Shown piece by piece: positions 59,321-64,000 of a stretch of 64,000 bases of DNA (the stretch's first letter is position 1; the number at the start of each line of letters is the position of its first letter). A program made the position numbers and the translations under genes. The notes under the pieces were generated by a model, which had not been told where the DNA came from, did not search any database, and was given only the letters and a program-made list of their open reading frames with translations. The DNA is from Xaviernesmea oryzae (GTDB lineage Bacteria > Pseudomonadota > Alphaproteobacteria > Rhizobiales > Rhizobiaceae), in contig NZ_FOAM01000002.1 in assembly GCF_900109605.1 (NCBI RefSeq), positions 353,967 through 417,966 on the forward strand, read 5' to 3'.

Positions 59321-60259
59321 ATGAGCACTGCGGATCGGCGTGAGCCGGATGCGCGGACGCAAGACGACGAAAAGGCGGACGCAGCGATGCGTGCGCCTTT
59401 TGACGTTGAGCGGCTTCCTGCGCCCGGAATAGAGACCGAGCTCGTGACAGGGATATCGGGGCCACATGCCGCACGTCCTGGCGTGGATTTTCCCGGTGTC
59501 GGCTGCGGCCTGGCGATTCTGCGCGAGGGCCGGTTGCTGATGGCCCGACGGCTGAAGGCACCGGAGGCCGGGCATTGGACGATCGTCGGCGGCAAGGTGG
59601 ACCACGGCGAGGTCTCGCTGGAGGCAGCCCGGCGCGAAGCCGAAGAGGAAAGCGGCCTGTCGATCGGCTCCGTCGAGTTTCTCTGCCTCAGCGAACAGAT
59701 TATTCCCGCCGATCGCCAGCACTGGATCTCGCTCATCTATGTTACGCAGGACAGCACGGGCGAGCCTTGGCTGACCGAACCGGACAAGATTTCGGACATC
59801 GGCTGGTTCCCTCTCGATGGCTTGCCGGCTCCACTATCGGTCTTCGCTCGCGACGCCGTCACGGCCCTTCAAGTCAGATCCGAGCCACCGGCGTCCGATC
59901 TCGATACGCTGCGAACGCTCGAAGAGGCGCTTCACCAGCCTGCTCTGCGCGCCGCGCCGAAAGCGGTATCGAAGCTGCTTGCAGCGGATTTCATCGAGAT
60001 CGGCAGTTCGGGCACGGTCTATGGACGCGACGAGATCATCACGGCGCTCGCGGAGGAGGCTGCACGCGGCACCTATCGAGCCGCTCAGGCGTCCGACTAT
60101 CGCCTCATTGATCTAGGCGCAGGGCTTGCGCAGCTTGTCTACCGCACGACAGGCAGCGATCCGGCGCAGGAGAGGCCTCAATGCCGTTGGCGCAGTTCCA
60201 TCTGGGCCTGGATCGATGGCCGCTGGCAGATGCGCTTTCATCAGGCCACTGTGGTCTGA
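59321..60259 (+). CDS. Nudix hydrolase fused to a C-terminal NTF2-like (DUF4440/SnoaL-type) domain
   Basis: A 312-residue protein with two parts. The first (about 55-190) is a Nudix domain with a perfect box at 91-113 (G91, E97, R105-E106, E109-E110, G112), expected to cleave nucleoside diphosphate-linked compounds. The second (about 195-310) has the texture of the cone-shaped NTF2-like fold: LEEALHQPALRAAPKAVSKL, LLAADFIEIGSSGTVYGRDE, RWRSSIWAWIDGRWQMRFHQ. The N-terminal 25 residues are charged and probably disordered; the true start might be M23. Lies three bases after rhlE, so it is likely co-transcribed. Confidence 0.85.
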   Translation: MSTADRREPDARTQDDEKADAAMRAPFDVERLPAPGIETELVTGISGPHAARPGVDFPGVGCGLAILREGRLLMARRLKAPEAGHWTIVGGKVDHGEVSLEAARREAEEESGLSIGSVEFLCLSEQIIPADRQHWISLIYVTQDSTGEPWLTEPDKISDIGWFPLDGLPAPLSVFARDAVTALQVRSEPPASDLDTLRTLEEALHQPALRAAPKAVSKLLAADFIEIGSSGTVYGRDEIITALAEEAARGTYRAAQASDYRLIDLGAGLAQLVYRTTGSDPAQERPQCRWRSSIWAWIDGRWQMRFHQATVV

Positions 60260-60288
60260 CAGGCGACAGGGCAAGGTGCGGTTACCGC

Positions 60289-60663
60289 TCAGGTTTCCTC
60301 TTTCGCGGATGAGCGCTTTTTTGCTTTCGGCTTTGCCTGAGGCTTCCGGCTCGCGCGCAGCGCCGCCTCGAAAGCTTCGCGCACCCAGAGCGCCATCTCC
60401 TCGGGGTCGTCATAGGCGGCGGGAGGCACAGTCCAATAAGGCATGTTGACCGGCTTGCCGCTCCTGCCCTCATAGAACCAGCGCTCCCCACCGGCCGCCT
60501 CAAGCCTCGGCGCACTCTCGTCGTCTCCCTTGAGCATCAACGTGCCGTCAAGCACGATGGCGAGGATGTGGCCTTCCGCATAAATTCCCTTACCGCCGAA
60601 CATCCGGCGGATCGAGACAGGGCCGAGACTGTCGAACACCTCGAAAATCGCCTCATCGTCCAT
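60289..60663 (-). CDS. TfoX N-terminal domain protein
   Basis: A 124-residue protein with the TfoX-N fold: FDSLGPVSIRRMFGGKGIYA, then HILAIVLDGTLMLKGDDES and PYWTVPPAAYDDPEEMALWVREAF. Stand-alone TfoX-N proteins are common in alphaproteobacteria and have no proven role; the competence function of full-length TfoX needs a second domain that is absent here. The tail is lysine-rich (KPQAKPKAKKRSSAKE). ATG 60663 follows GGGGGAGA; a longer frame to 60720 is not family-like. Confidence 0.88.
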   Translation of the reverse strand: MDDEAIFEVFDSLGPVSIRRMFGGKGIYAEGHILAIVLDGTLMLKGDDESAPRLEAAGGERWFYEGRSGKPVNMPYWTVPPAAYDDPEEMALWVREAFEAALRASRKPQAKPKAKKRSSAKEET

Positions 60664-60880
60664 GACCGATCTCCCCCCGCCTCTGTTTATTCCTCGACCA
60701 GCCCCGCCTGGACCGACCAAGCAGGATCACAGGCAAAGCCCGACACTTATTTATTTATCGTGAAGGGGCAGCGAGGGGAAAGGGCAGACAATCGACTTGC
60801 GATCACATTGGTTCACCGCCACGTGGCATTTCCGCAGGAATACAGGCTGAAAAAGACGAGTGACACACCAGCCTTCGAGT

Positions 60881-61627
60881 TCAGCCTTCCACGAGGCAGG
60901 CGTCGCCTCGCCCACCGGGCTGAACGCGGGCACGCGATGCGTTATCCCCGCCAGGTCGGCGAAGTGCGGCGATGATTTGCGCCAAGATGGATACAGCGAT
61001 TTCCTGCGGGGTCGAAGCAGCAATATCGAGGCCGATCGGTGCACGGATTCGGCCAAGCATTTCCGCGCTGAGCCCGGCTGCTTGCAGACGCTCCAGACGC
61101 CTTTCATGCGAGCGACGGCTGCCCAGCGCGCCGACATAGAAGCAACCGGCCTCGAGCGCCGCGATCAGGGCGGGATCGTCGATCCCTGGATCATGGGACA
61201 CCGCCGCCACCGCGGTAAACGGATCCAATGGCCTGCTGGTGAAGGCATCGTCCGGCCACTCGACCACAAGGTCGACGCCGGCGAAGCGCTCCGCCGTGGC
61301 AAAGCCGCTGCGCGGATCGATCACACTCAACGCAAAGCCGCAGACGGGCGCAAGCACCGCCAGAGCCTGGGTGATGTGAACGGCGCCGATCACAATCAGG
61401 CGCGGCGCCGGCAGATAGATGTTGAGGAATGCCTCTCGGCCATCCTGCGTGACCGCTTTTGACTTTCCGCTCCTGAAAGCTTCACGAAGCTCAATCTCCA
61501 GCCGGTGCCCAGGGATCTCGTCAGGGGCGATGAGACCCATGACACCGGTGTCGAGCCATGTGAGCGTGGCCACAGGCCGGCGTTCGGCACGCGCGGCGTT
61601 GACTGCCTCGACAATTCCGCTCGTCAT
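60881..61627 (-). CDS. XdhC-family protein, C-terminal Rossmann part
   Basis: XdhC/CoxI proteins handle the molybdenum cofactor for xanthine dehydrogenase-type enzymes. This 248-residue protein has an N-terminal part and then the XdhC Rossmann domain, with LIVIGAVHITQALAVLAPVCG in place of the usual GAGHVGxAL, FALSVIDPRSGFAT, AAVSHDPGIDDPALIAALEA and YVGALGSRRSHERR. It overlaps the smaller XdhC-type gene by four bases (ATGA), so the full XdhC function appears to be split over two proteins. No dehydrogenase genes are adjacent. Confidence 0.9.
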   Translation of the reverse strand: MTSGIVEAVNAARAERRPVATLTWLDTGVMGLIAPDEIPGHRLEIELREAFRSGKSKAVTQDGREAFLNIYLPAPRLIVIGAVHITQALAVLAPVCGFALSVIDPRSGFATAERFAGVDLVVEWPDDAFTSRPLDPFTAVAAVSHDPGIDDPALIAALEAGCFYVGALGSRRSHERRLERLQAAGLSAEMLGRIRAPIGLDIAASTPQEIAVSILAQIIAALRRPGGDNASRARVQPGGRGDACLVEG

Positions 61628-61989
61628 CCGGCATGGCTTTCGGACGCTGCATCCCGCGATGCCAGATCCTGAACGAAAACGCTGATGCGTCCGCCGCAGG
61701 AGAGGCCGGCCCGCCAGGCGGTCTCGTTGGACACGCCGAATTCGAGCAGTTGCGGCGTGCCGCTTTGGATCACGTCGAGCGCCTGGGCGATGACCTCGCT
61801 CTCCACGCAGCCACCGGATACCGATCCCTCGAAATTGCCATTGCCGTCGATTACGAGATGGCTGCCACGCGGACGTGGCGCGGAGCCCCAGGTGTCGATG
61901 ACGGTAGCAAGTGCCACCTTGCGCCCTTCCGCGCTCCAGCGCTCAGCAATCACCAGCGGATCGCCCGCCTCCAACCATGCCGCTGTCAT
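61624..61989 (-). CDS. XdhC-family protein, N-terminal (XdhC/CoxI) part
   Basis: A 121-residue protein equal to the XdhC/CoxI domain alone: VALATVIDTWGSAPRPRGSH, GSVSGGCVESEVI with the conserved cysteine, and WRAGLSCGGRISVFV. It would pair with the C-terminal-domain protein that follows. ATG 61989 has GAGG four bases before it; the open frame to 62079 is unlike the family. The 180-base gap back to the flavin reductase gene shows nothing further. Confidence 0.9.
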   Translation of the reverse strand: MTAAWLEAGDPLVIAERWSAEGRKVALATVIDTWGSAPRPRGSHLVIDGNGNFEGSVSGGCVESEVIAQALDVIQSGTPQLLEFGVSNETAWRAGLSCGGRISVFVQDLASRDAASESHAG

Positions 61990-62169
61990 CCATTCCACCT
62001 CTGCTACATCTCCCCATTCTCTCACATGCGTGATGCAAAAGGAGCGGCTGATGTTCGTGTTAAGACCATTGTGCAGCACGTGGCCGAGCTGACATGCCGT
62101 TTGAGGAGATCAGCTAGGGCGCAGGGGCAAAAAGTGTATCCAGGTGTCAGCGCTTCGGCGCGCCGCAGA

Positions 62170-62658
62170 TCACAAGGTGCGATAGCCACGGTCGTGATAG
62201 AGCAGCGCGGGATTGGGCTGACCGAGCGAGACGGCCTGGACGGCGCCGAACAGCACCCGGTGTGTGGCAACCACCTGGCTGTCGACGATGCGGCAATCGA
62301 AGGCGGCAACGGCCTGCTCCAGGATCGGTGCGCCGGTCGCAAGCGTCGTCCACTGTCCATGCGCAAAGCGATCGCCCTCGATCGGTTCGCTGCCGGAAAA
62401 AACACGCGCGAGCGCCAGTTGGTCGGCGCCCAACAGATTGAGCGAGAAGACACCGGCATCAAGGAAGATCTGGTTTTTCGGATTGCGCATGTTCAGGCAG
62501 ATCAGCAAGGTCGCTGGATCGTCGGACACCGAGCAGGCGGCCGTAATCGTCACCCCTCGCCGCTCCCCGCCATGGCTCGCAGCGGCAATGTGCACATGGC
62601 CCGCGAGCCGGCTCATGGCATCGCGATAGAGGTCGGCGTCAGGTGGCAAAAGGGTCAA
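62170..62658 (-). CDS. Flavin reductase domain protein
   Basis: A 162-residue protein of the HpaC/ActVB-type flavin reductase family, which reduces FMN or FAD with NAD(P)H for a partner oxygenase. Blocks are YRDAMSRLAGHVHIAAA, RRGVTITAACSVSDDPATLL, NPKNQIFLDAGVFSLNLLG and FDCRIVDSQVVATHRVLFGA. The frame starts at TTG 62658 with no obvious ribosome site; the next ATG (62616) would remove conserved residues, so TTG is preferred. No partner oxygenase is nearby. Confidence 0.88.
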   Translation of the reverse strand: MTLLPPDADLYRDAMSRLAGHVHIAAASHGGERRGVTITAACSVSDDPATLLICLNMRNPKNQIFLDAGVFSLNLLGADQLALARVFSGSEPIEGDRFAHGQWTTLATGAPILEQAVAAFDCRIVDSQVVATHRVLFGAVQAVSLGQPNPALLYHDRGYRTL

Positions 62659-63085
62659 GGCCTAGAGGCTCCATTGGCAGGCACGGTCCGCGGCATTATC
62701 ACGAAACCGATCAAGGAATTACCCGAGAAATTGCCGGGCGGCCATATCTGTTAAATCTAAAACCATAGACAAAAGTTATTGTCGGAAAACCATGTGAGAA
62801 AATAAGCGTCATTTAAAATCAATTATCGAAAGCACGATAGAAGCTGTCGAGTTTATTTTCTTTGTCGTCGTTATTCACACCGGATACAGCATCAAATTTT
62901 TTATCACCTGAACGATACGCCTCCCTCGTTGGATCTCAGTGCGCAAGCTAGAGCACAAGAAACGAATGATACCCATCATTGCGCCAGGAGCTCGGTGACT
63001 TCAACCTCCACCTTGCGCAACAAATTTTATATGTTAAATTAGACATGTTGATTTAATAGGTGGCGTTGCCTATTGGCGCGTTAAG
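62659..63085. other. AT-rich intergenic junction region
   Basis: About 427 bases. By eye the composition changes near 62755 from the usual GC-rich to AT-rich DNA with many A and T runs. It holds no gene that I can support, no tRNA and no clear attachment site. An AT-rich stretch with inverted AAATTT-like parts (about 63023-63055) precedes the acetyltransferase gene and may contain its promoter. Confidence 0.6.
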
Positions 63086-63829
63086 GTGGTGTCGGTGCAT
63101 CTCGACTTCAATGAAAGAGCGAAACATCATTTCGCAATACAGGGCGTTATAGTTGAGTTACCTTACGGACATTATCACGTAAATCCTGATACGACTTTTG
63201 AACCACCGGTTCAGATTTCAACGTTTGAACCATGGTTCCTTCCTTGTGAATTTGGTGCTTTCACGTATATCTGGGCACGCTGTCCATTTAAAGAAGTTGG
63301 ACGTTATTCCTCGATTGCCGGTGACGTGCGCTCAATGGCACCTGAGCATCCGACGACTTGGCTCTCCAACTCGACATTTCCCTATTACCATGATTTTCCG
63401 CTATGGCGTCATCATCTCGAACGGCAGAATGCCGCCTTTGACTTTAAGCATTTTGAATCGCTTGCCGGTGTCTACGTCGGAAATGATGTTTGGATTGGCG
63501 CAGGTGCCTATGTAAAAGGTGGCGTTACAATCGGTGACGGCGCCATAATCGGAACACATGCCGTCGTTACGAAAAATGTCCCGCCTTATGCTGTCGTGGT
63601 TGGCAATCCTGGACGGATTATTCGAACCCGGTTTCCTGATGATGTCGTCGAACGACTTTTAAAGATTCGATGGTGGCAATACGATTTTACGCAGCTTAAT
63701 GGTGTTGACTTCGAAAACCCGATAAAGGCGATGGACGAAATCGACGAAAGAGCAGCGGCTGGTCATATAAAGCCTTATGAGCCTCATCGACTTACGATGC
63801 GGGATCTTTTGCATTCTCTTCAATTTTAA
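63086..63829 (+). CDS. Hexapeptide-repeat O-acetyltransferase (CatB/VatD-like xenobiotic or sugar acetyltransferase family)
   Basis: A left-handed beta-helix enzyme of about 247 residues. The coils are visible in GVYVGNDVWIGAGAYVKGGV, TIGDGAIIGTHAVVTKNVPP, YAVVVGNPGRIIRTRFPDD; PEHPTTWLSNSTFPYYHDF matches the extended loop of CatB-related enzymes. Such proteins acetylate surface sugars, or in some cases small xenobiotics; the substrate cannot be told. GTG 63086, 63089 and 63095 are possible starts (AAGG at 63083 fits 63095). Base and codon use are clearly AT-richer than in the rest of the window, so it was probably acquired. Confidence 0.85.
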   Translation: MVSVHLDFNERAKHHFAIQGVIVELPYGHYHVNPDTTFEPPVQISTFEPWFLPCEFGAFTYIWARCPFKEVGRYSSIAGDVRSMAPEHPTTWLSNSTFPYYHDFPLWRHHLERQNAAFDFKHFESLAGVYVGNDVWIGAGAYVKGGVTIGDGAIIGTHAVVTKNVPPYAVVVGNPGRIIRTRFPDDVVERLLKIRWWQYDFTQLNGVDFENPIKAMDEIDERAAAGHIKPYEPHRLTMRDLLHSLQF

Positions 63830-63926
63830 TAAGAAAATATAAATTTATATTATTATTATATAGGTAAAATAAAATAGATACGATATATGGATTTGTAATT
63901 GCATAATTTATATCTAGGCTGAGGAC

Positions 63927-64000
63927 TCATTGATTGAGCCAGAAGATGACGGTTGCAGCGATGCAGATGGCGGACATGAAGGTGTGGGCACAGCGATCAT
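63927..64000 (-). mobile_element. IS5-family transposase, 3' end (partial)
   Basis: The minus strand reads DRCAHTFMSAICIAATVIFW then LNQ and a stop at 63927-63929. This is the C-terminus of IS5-family DDE transposases common in rhizobia. Only 24 codons are inside the window. The element probably ends just past the stop, near CTAGGCTGAGGACTCA (about 63914-63929), where CTAG would fit the target preference of IS5-type elements. It flanks the AT-rich acetyltransferase segment. Confidence 0.75.

Overview
This looks like chromosomal DNA of an alphaproteobacterium, most probably a member of the Rhizobiaceae (Rhizobium/Agrobacterium group). Pointers are a phosphatidylcholine synthase (Pcs), the order trpD-trpC-moaC-moeA, a SUF operon with two cysteine desulfurases and a site resembling an Irr box, a tandem glycine riboswitch in front of gcvT-gcvH-gcvP, high G+C coding DNA, and short intergenic repeats of the rhizobial kind. 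No rRNA, tRNA, CRISPR array or prophage was seen.

Left part (1-10.8 kb): the 5' two thirds of glmU run off the left edge. Next come a large unknown membrane protein, a PpiD/SurA-like periplasmic chaperone, trpD-trpC (tryptophan synthesis), moaC-moeA (molybdenum cofactor), a GNAT acetyltransferase and a CNNM/CorC-type CBS membrane protein.

Transport block (10.9-23.4 kb, minus strand): a complete sugar ABC importer of the YtfQ-YtfR-YtfT-YjfF type ends in its own FadR-type regulator, and a matching palindrome lies in front of ytfQ. An exported DUF839 (PhoX-like) protein follows, then a BMP-family (nucleoside-type) importer made of an ATPase, two permeases and a binding protein.

Middle (23.4-38.5 kb): quinone oxidoreductase, Pcs, UbiH-like monooxygenase, CcdA, a lipoprotein L,D-transpeptidase, an MscS channel, two small unknown proteins, the riboswitch-controlled glycine cleavage operon, and an orphan PAS histidine kinase.

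Iron-sulfur block (38.7-46.4 kb, minus strand): an IscS/NifS-like desulfurase, then sufB, sufC, sufD, sufS, a SufT-like gene and sufA, with an Irr-like site in the upstream divergent region.

Right part (46.4-62.7 kb): an alpha/beta hydrolase, a 61-residue antitoxin-like protein, anmK, tyrS, a 1160-residue AsmA-like envelope protein, a PrxQ/Bcp peroxiredoxin coupled to a DUF455 protein, an M23 peptidase, an RhlE-type helicase, a Nudix/NTF2-like fusion, a TfoX-N protein, an XdhC pair and a flavin reductase. From about 62.75 kb the DNA turns clearly AT-rich. It carries a hexapeptide-repeat acetyltransferase and then the 3' end of an IS5-family transposase cut by the right edge, probably an acquired segment.

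Most of the window is ordinary core genome. The points most worth a second look are two 99-base repeats that both begin exactly at the stop codon of a gene, two operator-like palindromes that fit their genes, the Nudix fusion and the AT-rich right end. I saw no convincing new multi-gene system.
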